From: Marchantia polymorpha subsp. ruderalis
Lineage: Eukaryota > Streptophyta > Marchantiopsida > Marchantiales > Marchantiaceae
DNA length: 64,000 nucleotides
Direction: 5' to 3'
Assembly (NCBI GenBank): GCA_037833965.1
Contig: AP031354.1
Location: forward strand, 26,886,001 to 26,950,000
Positions 40,094-50,086 of this stretch are shown here, piece by piece; position 1 is the stretch's first letter, and each line of letters starts with the position of its first letter. Position numbers and translations under genes: made by a program. The notes beneath the pieces were generated by a model, which was not told where the DNA came from, made no database searches, and saw only the letters and a list, made by a program, of their open reading frames with translations.

Positions 40094-42928
40094 ACTGTGG
40101 GACTGGGAAGGAGTGAGACGAGTCACACCGAGGGCATTGTCGACCCTAGTGACTGTCACGAAGTACAACTCAGTCCCGGCAAGTGCTTGAAGGTATCAAG
40201 CGCAGTGAGAGGAGACGAGCTAAGGAAAGTACAGGCGTTCCTTAGCCACTATGTCGACGTCTTCGCCTGGAAGATCGAGGACATGAAGGGGATACCTGCA
40301 CGGTATGGGGAGCACCGTATCGATTTACTGGACGACTCAGTACCCATACGACAGCGCCAGTATCGCCTCAACCCAAAGTACTCCTTGCTAGTGAAAGAGG
40401 AGATAGATAAGTACTTGAGCGCTGGTATTATTTACCCTGTGCTCAGCAGTGAGTGGGTGTCGCCGATTGTTATCGTACCCAAGAAGTTGACGGGTAAGAT
40501 ACGACTGTGTCAGGATTTCCGGAAGTTGAATGCGGCAACACGCAAGGATCATCACCCGTTACCATTCACGGATGCCATTCTAGACCATGTTGCCGGACAT
40601 GAATGTTATAGCTTCCTGGATGGGTTCTCAGGTTACAATCAGGTGTCTATCCGTGAACAGGACAAGGATAAAACTACGTTCACAACCGACTGGGGAACTT
40701 ACGCATACCACAAGATGCCCTTCGGTCTGTGCAACGCGCCTGCCACCTTTCAACGGATGATGACCAATATCTTTCAGGAACAACTGAGGAAGTTCCTGGA
40801 GATATTCATAGATGACTTCTGTGTCTTTGGGAAGCGGTCTGAACACCTAAGTCACTTGAAGCAGACCTTCGATAAATGTAGAGAGAGCAGTTTATCGCTG
40901 CATCCCGAGAAGTGCTTTTTCTTCATGACTAGTGGGATCTTGTTGGGTCATCGGGTCTCGGCAGAAGGCATTGCGGTGGACATCGAGAAGGTCAAGGTTA
41001 TACTCGAGCTTGAGCCACCCACGAATCTAAGAGAGCTGCGAGCATTCCTGGGTCATGTGGGCTACTACCGAAGATTCATACACATGTATGCAATACTGGC
41101 GGCGGACCTGACCAAGTTGTTGAAGAAGGACGAGCCTTATGCTTGGGGTGCGAACCAGCAGACAGCATTTGAAGCTCTGAAAGCGAAACTCACGACTGCT
41201 CCCGTACTAAGGAGTCCAGACTGGAATCGACCATTCCATGTTTACGTTGACACTTCGGCATTCGCCATCGGTGTAGTACTGAGTCAAAAGGATGACAACA
41301 AAAAGGACTACCCGATCTACTTCGCGAGCCGACAGCTGTCTCTAGCAGAGCGGAAGTACACCACGACGGAGAGAGAAGCGTTGGGGATGGTGTACTCCTG
41401 TAAAAAGTTCCGTCACTACCTAATCTGTTACGAGTTTGTGTTCCATGTGGACCACTACGCATTGCAACACCTAGTTAAGAAAGCCGACCTATCCGGTCGA
41501 ATCGCCAGGTGGGTGTTATTACTACAAGAGTTCACCTACACAGTCCAGACCAGGAAAGGGGTGCACCACGAAAATGCGGATTACTTGTCCCGATTATGGA
41601 CACAGCCGACAGAGGAGGAATTGGTGGACGATTTTCCAGATGAAGAGTTATTTCAGTTGTCTGCCGGACATGAGTCCCGCTATGCCGACCTGTATCGATA
41701 TCTGCTAACCCTCCAGTGCCCCGAGGGCATGGATTTGGAACAGCGAACTGTCTTCATTCATAAGGCAGGCCCGTATCAACTCCAGCAGGGGGTTTTGTTC
41801 AAGAAGATGGCGGATGAGCGCTTATGCAGATGCCTGGAGGAATCAGAAGTACCAAGGATAGTGAGTGCGATGCATACAGAGGAGGCGGGTGGACACTATG
41901 CCACCAGGAACACGGTCACAAAGATCCTAAATGCGGGATATTGGTGGCCGACCATGTTTAAGGATGTTCTCGATTACATCCGCAAGTGCGACAGTTGCCA
42001 GAGGACGGGGAGACCGACGCCTACAACACGATGGCCCCTGACTCCCATCATGCCTCTAGCACCTTTCGAAAAGTGGGGTGTTGACTTTGTAGGGCCGATA
42101 CAACCAGTGACTAGAAGTACACGAAGGCGCTACATTCTGGTAGCAACGGACTACGCCACCAAAATGGTAGAGGCCAGAGCCACCAGAAGGGATGATGCTG
42201 CCACAGTGGCAGCATTCTTGTTCGAGTCAATCATCACACGCTATGGATGTCCCTTAGAACTAGTCAGCGACCGGGGCACGCATTTTCTGAATCAGATCAT
42301 CGAAGATCTGACACGGTACTTCCACATCAAGCACCGGAAGACTACTCCATACAATCCTAAGGCAAATGGACTGACGGAGAAGTCCAATGGACTGCTGTGT
42401 AAAATACTACTCAAGGTCACGGTGAATCACGCTCACGACTGGGATACGAAGCTAGCAGCCGCTCTATGGGCGTACCGCACAGCTGAGAAGATCACGACCA
42501 AACAGACACCATACTTTCTGGTGTATGGGCAACACCCGATCCTCCCAATCGAATTTGAAGTACCCACACATCGAACGATGGATTTGCAGAGGATGGGCGC
42601 AGAGGAGAGTCAGCTCTACAGGTTACAGGAGGTCATGCTGCTGGATGAGAGGAGAAGAGACGCCGAAGATCGCACCAGGAAAATCCAGCTCCGCCGAAAG
42701 GAGAGGTACGATAAAAAGATCAAACCGGTACTACTGCAGGCGGGTGATTTGGCATTGCTCTACGACAGCAGGCATGCCAGATTCCCAGGCAAACTGCACC
42801 TAAGGTGGATGGGACCTTACAGGGTTGTCGAAGTCTTCCCGAATGGGTCCATCCAACTTGCGGACCTGGCCGGCGATTTGTTAGGCACCCGAGTGAACGG
42901 GTGGCGGTTGAAGAAATACCACATGTGA
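40088..42928 (+). CDS. pol: Pol polyprotein of E3 (RT, RNase H, integrase)
   Basis: Begins directly after the gag-pro UAG with no ATG close by. From the GTG at 40097: RT with MPFGLCNAPATFQR and FIDD near 238; RNase H from VYVDTSA near 382 through TEREALGMVYSCKKFRHYL to NADYLSR; integrase HHCC finger near 590-635; catalytic D near 661, D near 723 and E near 759 (VSDRGTH, LTEKSNG); C-terminal LRWMGPYRVVEVFPNGSIQL near 901. The stop at 42928 is 37 bp from the 3' LTR. No envelope-like frame lies between pol and the LTR; the next frame downstream in the RNA is the U3 frame at 44211. Confidence 0.95.
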   Translation, partial: QLTVGLGRSETSHTEGIVDPSDCHEVQLSPGKCLKVSSAVRGDELRKVQAFLSHYVDVFAWKIEDMKGIPARYGEHRIDLLDDSVPIRQRQYRLNPKYSLLVKEEIDKYLSAGIIYPVLSSEWVSPIVIVPKKLTGKIRLCQDFRKLNAATRKDHHPLPFTDAILDHVAGHECYSFLDGFSGYNQVSIREQDKDKTTFTTDWGTYAYHKMPFGLCNAPATFQRMMTNIFQEQLRKFLEIFIDDFCVFGKRSEHLSHLKQTFDKCRESSLSLHPEKCFFFMTSGILLGHRVSAEGIAVDIEKVKVILELEPPTNLRELRAFLGHVGYYRRFIHMYAILAADLTKLLKKDEPYAWGANQQTAFEALKAKLTTAPVLRSPDWNRPFHVYVDTSAFAIGVVLSQKDDNKKDYPIYFASRQLSLAERKYTTTEREALGMVYSCKKFRHYLICYEFVFHVDHYALQHLVKKADLSGRIARWVLLLQEFTYTVQTRKGVHHENADYLSRLWTQPTEEELVDDFPDEELFQLSAGHESRYADLYRYLLTLQCPEGMDLEQRTVFIHKAGPYQLQQGVLFKKMADERLCRCLEESEVPRIVSAMHTEEAGGHYATRNTVTKILNAGYWWPTMFKDVLDYIRKCDSCQRTGRPTPTTRWPLTPIMPLAPFEKWGVDFVGPIQPVTRSTRRRYILVATDYATKMVEARATRRDDAATVAAFLFESIITRYGCPLELVSDRGTHFLNQIIEDLTRYFHIKHRKTTPYNPKANGLTEKSNGLLCKILLKVTVNHAHDWDTKLAAALWAYRTAEKITTKQTPYFLVYGQHPILPIEFEVPTHRTMDLQRMGAEESQLYRLQEVMLLDERRRDAEDRTRKIQLRRKERYDKKIKPVLLQAGDLALLYDSRHARFPGKLHLRWMGPYRVVEVFPNGSIQLADLAGDLLGTRVNGWRLKKYHM

Positions 42929-42952
42929 GTGTTCGCGTGGACGCTCACAATT

Positions 42953-42965
42953 GAGGAGGGGGGCA
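42953..42965 (+). other. Polypurine tract of E3
   Basis: GAGGAGGGGGGCA immediately before the TG of the 3' LTR. The U3 frame therefore lies 3' of the polypurine tract and is copied into both LTRs at each replication. Confidence 0.92.
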
Positions 42966-44210
42966 TGTGGTACCCCACTTTTGGCAATTTTGAGGAAATT
43001 AAAACATTTTTGGAAAACTGTACCCTGGCAGCATTGTAAATAGCCTTCGGTACATCAAAACAGAGTGAATCCGGAAGATCGCGGGGATTCTCGAGGGATC
43101 TTGTAGAATCTGGGATTTGGGGTGCAGTAGTAAGGTCAGGCACCACCCTCCCTGCGAGCTCCGCAGTTAGGATCTCTACGGCGCAAGGCGCAAAACCCGC
43201 CTTCGGAGGTTGCGTCCGCGGCTGTAGGGAAACCCTCGTAATTAGGTAACCCTCGGGCGCCTTGACCAAGTTAGGATCCCGTTGGAAAGAGCTCGACGCG
43301 CTGATTCCAACGAGCCCAAGAACGCTTGGAACGGACGAGGACTTAGGGAGTTATCGCTACTGGAAGAAACGGAGGCGGTCGCCTGCGGCGGAAGGAGTTC
43401 GCCACCGGCGCGAATTCCGCCTGCGCGGAAGGGGGATTCAAGTTTTGTCCTATGCGCGGACGAAGGCGTTCGCCTGTGCACAGGCGAAGTAGGGTTAGGG
43501 AAGGCGCGAAGTCCGCCTACGCACAGGCGTTCGCCTGTGCACAGGCTCTTCGGCGTCGGCGGGAAATCCGCCTTGGGCCCTAGAAATGCTCCTTGTGAGG
43601 TAGAAAGTGTACGGTGCCTTCCGCGCCAGCGCAGCGCAGCGTACGTCGGAAGAGCCGCCAGAGTAATCCAATAGGTACGGACCGTGCGGACGGCACGGGT
43701 GGATGCGCTCTTGGACGGACGGAGTTGCGGCGGCGGAAGCGCCGACGGAGAGACAAGGAACGGACAGACTGGACGGAGACGGCTGACCACGGTCAACGCC
43801 TTCCGCGCCAGCGCAGCGCCGCGGACGGAATTCGCCTGCGCACAGGAGAACGCCTGTGCACAGGAGAATGTTCAAGTTCCGCGCCGGCGGAGAATCCGCC
43901 GAGGCCCCTGCCTGCGCACAGGCAGGAGTTGAATTTTCGTCCGACATGCGGACGCACGCGTCAAGGCAGAAGGAGATTGGCCGAGGGGCGGTACGAACAA
44001 GTGTACCGCGCAAGGCGGAAAACTCGCCTTCGGCGCTACGCCCCCATGTCCGGAGGGTGACACGCTCGCGGAGTTCAAATCCGCCAATTCGAGCGTGAGA
44101 GTTTAATCGACGACGGCGGAGCGTGAAGCCGCGCGTGAGAGCGAAGACCGTTCCAGCGTACAGCCGGCGCGGCCATCAAGTGAGACGTTCTTCACGACCA
44201 AGAGACGACC

Positions 44211-47200
44211 ATGACCTTCGACCGGGCGGCGGAGAGCGTCCCATTCTTGAATTCGCGATTCCAATCTCTTGTGCGCGCTGCGCGCATCCATCTGCTGGCT
44301 GCGGAACATTCTCGTCGTCGTCGCTCAGTAGATTTCTTGTTGATTGAGGGAGAAGTGAGTGCGCGTGATTTGGAATTGAGAGCGATTAGAGTTTGCCGAG
44401 AGAGAAAGAAACGCGGACAGTGCGGAAGTAGAATGAGCGGGCGAGCGAACCCCAGGAACGCAATGACGAGACCGAGCAGATTGCGGATGGTGCCACTTCG
44501 CCTGCCGCAGAACGGGCTGCGCGCTTTCGAAGAGCGCTTAATAGCAAGAAAGCTCGATTTCTTGCTATGGGGATGGAATTACATCTGCGCGAATATGGTG
44601 CGCGAGTGGCTAGAGCCACAGGGACCACCCTCGCGCGGATTGCGTCCGCATGTTGACCGGTGGACAGTCCAAGATTGGGCGCAGGCGTTGGGAAGATGTG
44701 CTGGCATGCCAGGGCATCTCCTTTTCGACAGCGAGAGCATCAAGGTGACCAAGCAAGAAGAAGCGCAATTTGTGGAGCTGTTCAAGACCGGGAGGTCTAC
44801 CAAGAATGGGTACAGGACCCGTGATTACAAAGATCGATTTCGCCGGACTTTGTCCGCGGCGCTGATGCAATTACTGCAGCCGCACCGCGCCTGCTACATC
44901 ACATTGTGGCAGGTCTCTTTTGTGGAGTGCGTCATCGAGGGAACTCCAATTCACTGGGCGAGCATCCTGCACAGAGTGATGCGACAGCACGCGTTTGAGG
45001 AGAAGGGGGGAACGCTAAACCATCTTTCTCCTTTCCTCATCAATTTTTATCGACAGCGGAATTGTTTGACAGCGGCGGAGCTTGAACATTTTCCGCCATT
45101 GTCCATCGACCATCCCGGGAAGTATGTGCGGGAGAACGAGGTCGACACTGATGCGGAGGAGTCACCGACTTCTACCCCATCAAGACGGAGAGACGAAGGG
45201 AGACACACCCCTGCAGCGCGAGTGCCGCGGAAGCGGCGATGGAGGGAAGAGGCCGAAGAGGAGCAGCATCAAGAACTCTCTGTTCCCATTCGACCGCGGC
45301 CGCTGTGCGAGCCATACAGCCGGCCGAAGCAGAAGGCACGCAGACTGGTGTTGCCAGCTGACAGTGCAGACACGGCGACGATTGCGACGGAGATAGGAAG
45401 TGCGTCGCCAGAGAGACGAGAGGAAGCGCGGACGACCGCAGGAGCGACGGGCCACGCTGCAACCTCGTCGGGAGAGAGGCCGCCTACGGGCCAAGGGCCT
45501 CCGGAGTTACCACGTGCGATGCGGACAGATGTTCCGTTTGCGCACAGGCGAACCTCCGCGGACGGACGAGCCTCCGCGGATCGGCGAACACAAGTGGACG
45601 TGGATCTACGCTTACGCGTGGGAAGGAGCAGTCCGCCTGTGCACAGGTCGCCTGTGCACAGGTCACCTGTGCACAGAACACCTCCACACGTGCCGCCTGT
45701 GCACAGGCAAGAATCACCCCCGTTCCAACGTAGGAAGGGGAAGGAGCCGGCGGAAGAACCGCCTACGAGACACCGGCCCTCGGGGCCAGACCCTCCGGCG
45801 CACCACGCGCCGCAATTCGCGCCTTCGGCGCCAGGGCCTTCGAGCCGAGGGGATACGAGCAGAGAGCGTGCGGAGGCCGCACCATCGGCGGGAAGTACGC
45901 CGATAGATGCGCCTTCGGCGGTAGGGCCTATAGGCCAAGGAGCATCGGGCGTGCGGCCCCCGGCCATGTCGCCTTCGGCGATAGATGTCCGCGGCGCTAC
46001 GCCTGCGGCGGACAAGGCGCCGGCACATGCGCCTGCGCACGGGCCGGGCACAGCCCCCACGGACCGATCAAGGGAGCAGCAGACGGAGGAGCGGAGTGAC
46101 TGTCCGCGGGACGACATCTCGATGCGCGATGCGCAATCCAACCCCGCGCAGCCACCCTCCGCTCGATCGCCTTCGGCGACGGACGACGGCGACAGAGAGA
46201 ATGCGGTGGGCAATCAACCAGCGAGCGACGGGGATGCCGCTCGGATACATTCGCCTTCTGCCTTAGACATTTTGGCGACGAGCAGCGAGGCTGCAGCCGT
46301 GCCTTCGCAGGCAGCACACGTCGAGGACGTGCAGCCCCACTCGGGGCAGTCGCCGACGCAATCAATGGCGACTGAAATTCTCCACTCGGATGATGAGGAC
46401 GGAGGCTCCACGGAAGAAATGTCAGGAGCAGAAGACACCGAGGAGGAGGAGGAGGAAATTGTTGGAGCGCCGGCGGCGGCGCTCTCTGAGCAGGTGATTC
46501 CGTTGCTGCGGTACTTGGATCGCAAGGTCGATAAATACGCCGACCCACTCCAGCCGGGATCTTACATCGAGTTAGTGCGCAGGCGGACTCGCACTAAAGT
46601 CCACACCAGCAAGCTATTAGCTAGAGTGGACCAGGAGTTGAGGGACTTGAAGGAGAAGCATGAGTGCTTGTGGGGACAGTACAAGCTTAATCAGAAATTC
46701 TACAAGCACTCCGAGAAGATGAAGGATGAGAAACTGGGCGAGCTCACCAAGGAGCAGGTGAAGGTCAAGGAAGCACTCAACTCTGAGCAGGCCGAGAATC
46801 GGATTTTGTCAGAGGAGCTCGTGCGACAGACGCGGTTGTTGGAACAATGTCAGCTCGCACGGCAGGCGGATGAAGAATTAATCCGCAGTTTACAGTCAGA
46901 GTGTGGCGAATTGAGGGCGCAACGTGCTGAAGCCGAATCGCAATTAGTGACCATTGAAGAGGATCGCAGGAAGGAGGCGGATCGCACGAAGGTGGAGACG
47001 GCGAGGCGAGTCGCCCACTGTCTCAAGGGCTACGCCCACTGGGAAGTGAAGGCGCAGGAGAAACTCACACTGCGTGAGTTTGAATTGCGCGCAGCCGGGT
47101 TGTTGTCAGGCGACAGTAGGAGTCGGCGGAAGGTAGCGAAGAAGCTCGAGGCCTTTCTGTCGAAGGCACAGGATACCATGTCCGCCCTCGAGGGGGAGGT

Positions 47201-47345
47201 GTCCGCGGCGTTGCAGCGGTTGGGACTGCGTAGTCGAGCGGAAGAGTGGCAGGGTAGGGAGCTAGTGCGCGGCAGTCGGCCGCGCAGGAGACGTAGTACA
47301 GGTTCCGCGGAGTGTAGTGTAGCGTGGTTCCGTGCAGGCGTGTAG
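44211..47345 (+). CDS. U3-encoded 1044-residue protein, E3 3' LTR copy
   Basis: Same protein as 33001-36135, with Lys at residue 951. This is the copy that the full-length RNA would carry, 1.28 kb downstream of pol. Its position is like that of sag in mouse mammary tumour virus or nef in lentiviruses, which also lie in U3. Translation would need a spliced or otherwise subgenomic RNA, or an internal start; I did not identify splice sites. The coiled coil and basic regions suggest self-association and nucleic-acid or nuclear roles, but this is inference. An Athila-type env-like role is unlikely because no signal peptide or membrane segment is visible. Confidence 0.82.
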   Translation: MTFDRAAESVPFLNSRFQSLVRAARIHLLAAEHSRRRRSVDFLLIEGEVSARDLELRAIRVCRERKKRGQCGSRMSGRANPRNAMTRPSRLRMVPLRLPQNGLRAFEERLIARKLDFLLWGWNYICANMVREWLEPQGPPSRGLRPHVDRWTVQDWAQALGRCAGMPGHLLFDSESIKVTKQEEAQFVELFKTGRSTKNGYRTRDYKDRFRRTLSAALMQLLQPHRACYITLWQVSFVECVIEGTPIHWASILHRVMRQHAFEEKGGTLNHLSPFLINFYRQRNCLTAAELEHFPPLSIDHPGKYVRENEVDTDAEESPTSTPSRRRDEGRHTPAARVPRKRRWREEAEEEQHQELSVPIRPRPLCEPYSRPKQKARRLVLPADSADTATIATEIGSASPERREEARTTAGATGHAATSSGERPPTGQGPPELPRAMRTDVPFAHRRTSADGRASADRRTQVDVDLRLRVGRSSPPVHRSPVHRSPVHRTPPHVPPVHRQESPPFQRRKGKEPAEEPPTRHRPSGPDPPAHHAPQFAPSAPGPSSRGDTSRERAEAAPSAGSTPIDAPSAVGPIGQGASGVRPPAMSPSAIDVRGATPAADKAPAHAPAHGPGTAPTDRSREQQTEERSDCPRDDISMRDAQSNPAQPPSARSPSATDDGDRENAVGNQPASDGDAARIHSPSALDILATSSEAAAVPSQAAHVEDVQPHSGQSPTQSMATEILHSDDEDGGSTEEMSGAEDTEEEEEEIVGAPAAALSEQVIPLLRYLDRKVDKYADPLQPGSYIELVRRRTRTKVHTSKLLARVDQELRDLKEKHECLWGQYKLNQKFYKHSEKMKDEKLGELTKEQVKVKEALNSEQAENRILSEELVRQTRLLEQCQLARQADEELIRSLQSECGELRAQRAEAESQLVTIEEDRRKEADRTKVETARRVAHCLKGYAHWEVKAQEKLTLREFELRAAGLLSGDSRSRRKVAKKLEAFLSKAQDTMSALEGEVSAALQRLGLRSRAEEWQGRELVRGSRPRRRRSTGSAECSVAWFRAGV

Positions 47346-47381
47346 CGTAGTGCAGTGTAGTGTTAGGTAGGACTTAGAAGG

Positions 47382-47410
47382 TATAAAATAGTTCCAGGCG
47401 TTTTGCCTGG
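47382..47410 (+). promoter_or_regulatory. TATA box and hairpin of the E3 3' LTR
   Basis: TATAAAATA 47382-47390 and CCAGGC-GTTTT-GCCTGG 47394-47410. Could drive transcription outward into E2 sequence. Confidence 0.7.
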
Positions 47411-48355
47411 GGTTCTTTCCCAAACTCAGAAGTATAGTTCAGGAACCCATTTCCTTTGCGTGTTTGTGTCCTTGAGTTCTGTCACCACGCACGAGGAGTT
47501 ACAACTTAGCGTTCCGCATTTTGTAGCTGAAGACCTTCGGCCGAATGTTCAGAGCTAGTCCATTGGTTAGAGACTTGAGTAGTTCGGATCTGCACCTGCG
47601 GGTGACTGCCGATGCTCAGAGCCAGTGACTAGTTAGATACTTGAACAGTTTCGCCCCTACACCTTCGAGTGTTCCTTTCTGATTGTACTCCTTGGGATTT
47701 TTCCCCTGAATGCCAAAGTGAAGTTTTGCTACTTCGTGTAAGCCTTGGTTGTAAATTCAGGTTACGCTGCAGCAGGTGCCTTGAGGGTAACCCCTGTAGT
47801 ATTTCTGGGAATGACAAGTGCCTGAGAATTCAAACTCTTCAATAGACTGTTGTTGTGTTACTGGAATGTTTCACAGTGAGTCCTTCAGTGCGGACCTGTG
47901 TTCTCTGCGCATTTTGTGAGTTGAGAGTGTTGTTCACCGCGTAGGAGTGACTTCGATCCGAAGTAGGCAGTCCAAACCGGGTTTCCTACACTAGCAGCAA
48001 GCTAGTGGAAGTGTTGTAAAAGCCGGAGTTGGAAGTCACTGCCCGCAGCTTTGCCGAGTGTGCTCTTGAGAGACTTTCCCCCTGAAATCTTGAAGTAGAG
48101 GTCCTAACGGATCTCTGGGTTGTGTTTCTGTAGTTTCAGGTGTGTGTGTGTGTGTGTTACGCTGCACTGTGCGACCTCCGAGTGCGCTCCGAGTGGACAC
48201 TTGCAGTATTTCTGGGAGTGACAGTTGCCTGAGAATTCAAACTCCTCAATAGTCTGTTAAAACGTGACACTTTATACCCTGTGTGTTCCTCTGTCCCTGT
48301 GGGTTCGACCTTTCTACCACTATATTGCAGTTTTAGCCTTTAGTGGGTTATTACA

Positions 48356-48360
48356 CCGCA
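48356..48360. repeat. Target-site duplication of E3, right copy
   Basis: CCGCA; partner at 31751-31755. Confidence 0.96.
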
Positions 48361-50086
48361 CGCCCGATGTTCCTTGGCCTATAGGCCCTACCGCCGAAGG
48401 CGCATCTATCGGCGGACTTCCCGCCGATGGTGCGGCCTCCGCACGCTCTCTGCTCGTATCTCCTCGGCTCAAAGGCCCTGGCGCCGAAGGCGCAAATTGC
48501 GGCGCGTGGTGCGCCGGAGGGTCTGGCCCCGAGGGTCGGTGTCTCGTAGGCGGTTCTTCCGCCGGCTCCTTCCCCTTCCTACGTTGGAACGGGGGTGATT
48601 CTTGCCTGTGCACAGGCGGCACGTGTGGAGGCGTCCTGTGCACAGGCGACTTGTGCACAGGCGGACTGCTCCTTCCCACGCGTAAGCGTAGATCCACGTC
48701 CACTTGTGTTCGCCGGTCCGCGGAGGCTCGTCCGTCCGCGGAGGCTCGTCTGTGCGCAAACGGAACATCTGTCCGCATCGCACGTGGTAACTCCGGAGGC
48801 CCTTGGCCCGTAGGCGGCCTTTCTCCCGTCGAGGTTGCAGCGTGGCCCGTTGCTCCTGCGGTCGTCCGCGCTTCCTCCTGCCTCTCTGGCGACGCACTTC
48901 CTATCTCCGTCGCAATTGTCGCCGTGTCCGCACTGTCGGCTGGTAACACCAGTCTGCGTGCCTTCTGCTTCGGCCGGCTGTATGGCTCGCACAGCGGCCG
49001 CGGTCGAATGGGAGCAGAGGGTTCTTGATGCTGCTCCTCTTCAGACTCTTCCCTCCATCGCCGCTTCCGCGGCACTCGTGCTGCAGGAGTGTGTCTCCCT
49101 TCGTCCCTCCGTCTTGATGGGGTAGAAGTCGGTGACTCCTCTGCATCAGTGTCGATCTCGTTCTCCCGCACATACTTCCCGGGATGGTCGATGGACAATG
49201 GCGGAAAATGTTCAAGCTCCGCCGCTGTCAAACAATTCCGCTGTCGATAAAAATTGATGAGGAAAGGAGAAAGATGGTTTAGAGTTCCCCCCTTCTCCTC
49301 AAACGCGTGTTGTCGCATCACCCTGTGCAGGATGCTCGCCCAGTGAATTGGAGTTCCCTCGATGACGCACTCCACAAAAGAGACCTGCCACAATGTGATG
49401 TAGCAGGCGCGGTGCGGCTGCAGTAATTGCATCAGCGCCGCGGACAAAGTCCGGCGAAATCGATCCTTGTAATCACGGGTCCTGTACCCATTCTTGGTAG
49501 ACCTCCCGGTCTTGAACAGCTCCACAAATTGCGCCTCTTCTTGCTTGGTCACCTTGATGCTCTCACTGTCGAAAAGGAGATGCCCTGGCATGCCAGCACA
49601 TCTTCCCAACGCCTGCGCCCAATCTTGGACTGTCCACCGATCAACATGCGGACGCAATCCGCGCGAGGGTGGTCCCTGTGGCTCTAGCCACTCGCGCACC
49701 ATATTCGCACAGATGTAATTCCATCCCCATAGCAAGAAATCGAGCTTTCTTGCTATTAAGCGCTCCTCAAAAGCGCGCAGCCCGTTCTGCGGTAGGCGAA
49801 GTGGCACCATCCGCAATCTGCTCGGTCTCGTCATTGCGTTCCTAGGGTTCGCTCGCCCGCTCATTCTACTTCCGCACCGCCCGGGTTTCTTTCTCTCTCG
49901 GCAAACTCTAATCGCCCTCAATTCCAAATCACGCGCACTCACTTCTCCCTCAATCAACAAGAAATCTCCTGTGCGACGACGTCGAGAATGTTCCGCAGCC
50001 AGCAGATGGATGCGCGCAGCGCGCACAAGAGATTGGAATCGCGAATTCAAGAATGGGACGTTCTCCGCCGCCCGGTCGAAGGTCAT
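48361..50086 (-). pseudogene. U3 frame of E2 5' LTR, N-terminal piece
   Basis: ATG at 50084-50086. Open for about 575 residues, covering the N-terminal domain and most of the Pro-rich middle, then broken by E3 and reading into the end of the E3 LTR. The downstream piece is at 30360-31755. Confidence 0.9.

Larger units (their letters stand above)
31756..48355 (+). mobile_element. E3: complete, young GU-family retrotransposon (16.6 kb)
   Basis: Plus strand, TG...CA ends, 5-bp target duplication CCGCA on both sides. It comprises 5' LTR 31756-37147, primer site 37171-37188, gag-pro 37235-40087, leaky stop, pol to 42928, polypurine tract 42953-42965, and 3' LTR 42966-48355. By eye the LTRs differ at about six bases plus one TG-repeat length change over 5.39 kb. 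All four long frames are open. It interrupts the U3 frame of the E2 5' LTR. It has everything I would expect of an autonomous copy. Confidence 0.97.
42966..48355 (+). repeat. 3' LTR of E3
   Basis: Length 5390 bp, TGTGGTACCCC to GGGTTATTACA, followed by target copy CCGCA. Distal U3 42966-44210 (no gene; shared module at about 43280-43324), U3 frame 44211-47345, TATA 47382-47390, hairpin 47394-47410, R/U5 to 48355. Confidence 0.97.

Noticed and set aside
40097-40099. GTG as a true start codon for pol
   Set aside because: GTG starts are not expected for a eukaryotic retroelement. The in-frame UAG with readthrough context gives a better explanation.
42790-42928. Chromodomain at the integrase C-terminus that might explain self-targeting
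   Set aside because: Only a GPYRV-type module is visible and the protein ends soon after it.
42929-44210. An envelope-like gene between pol and the 3' LTR, as in Athila
   Set aside because: Pol ends 37 bp before the LTR. The next long frame is the U3 gene, which shows no signal peptide or membrane segment.
1-48355. Tandem array of elements sharing LTRs rather than nested insertions
   Set aside because: Each junction falls inside an LTR, with 5-bp duplications verified for S1 and E3 and interrupted LTRs resuming exactly on the other side.
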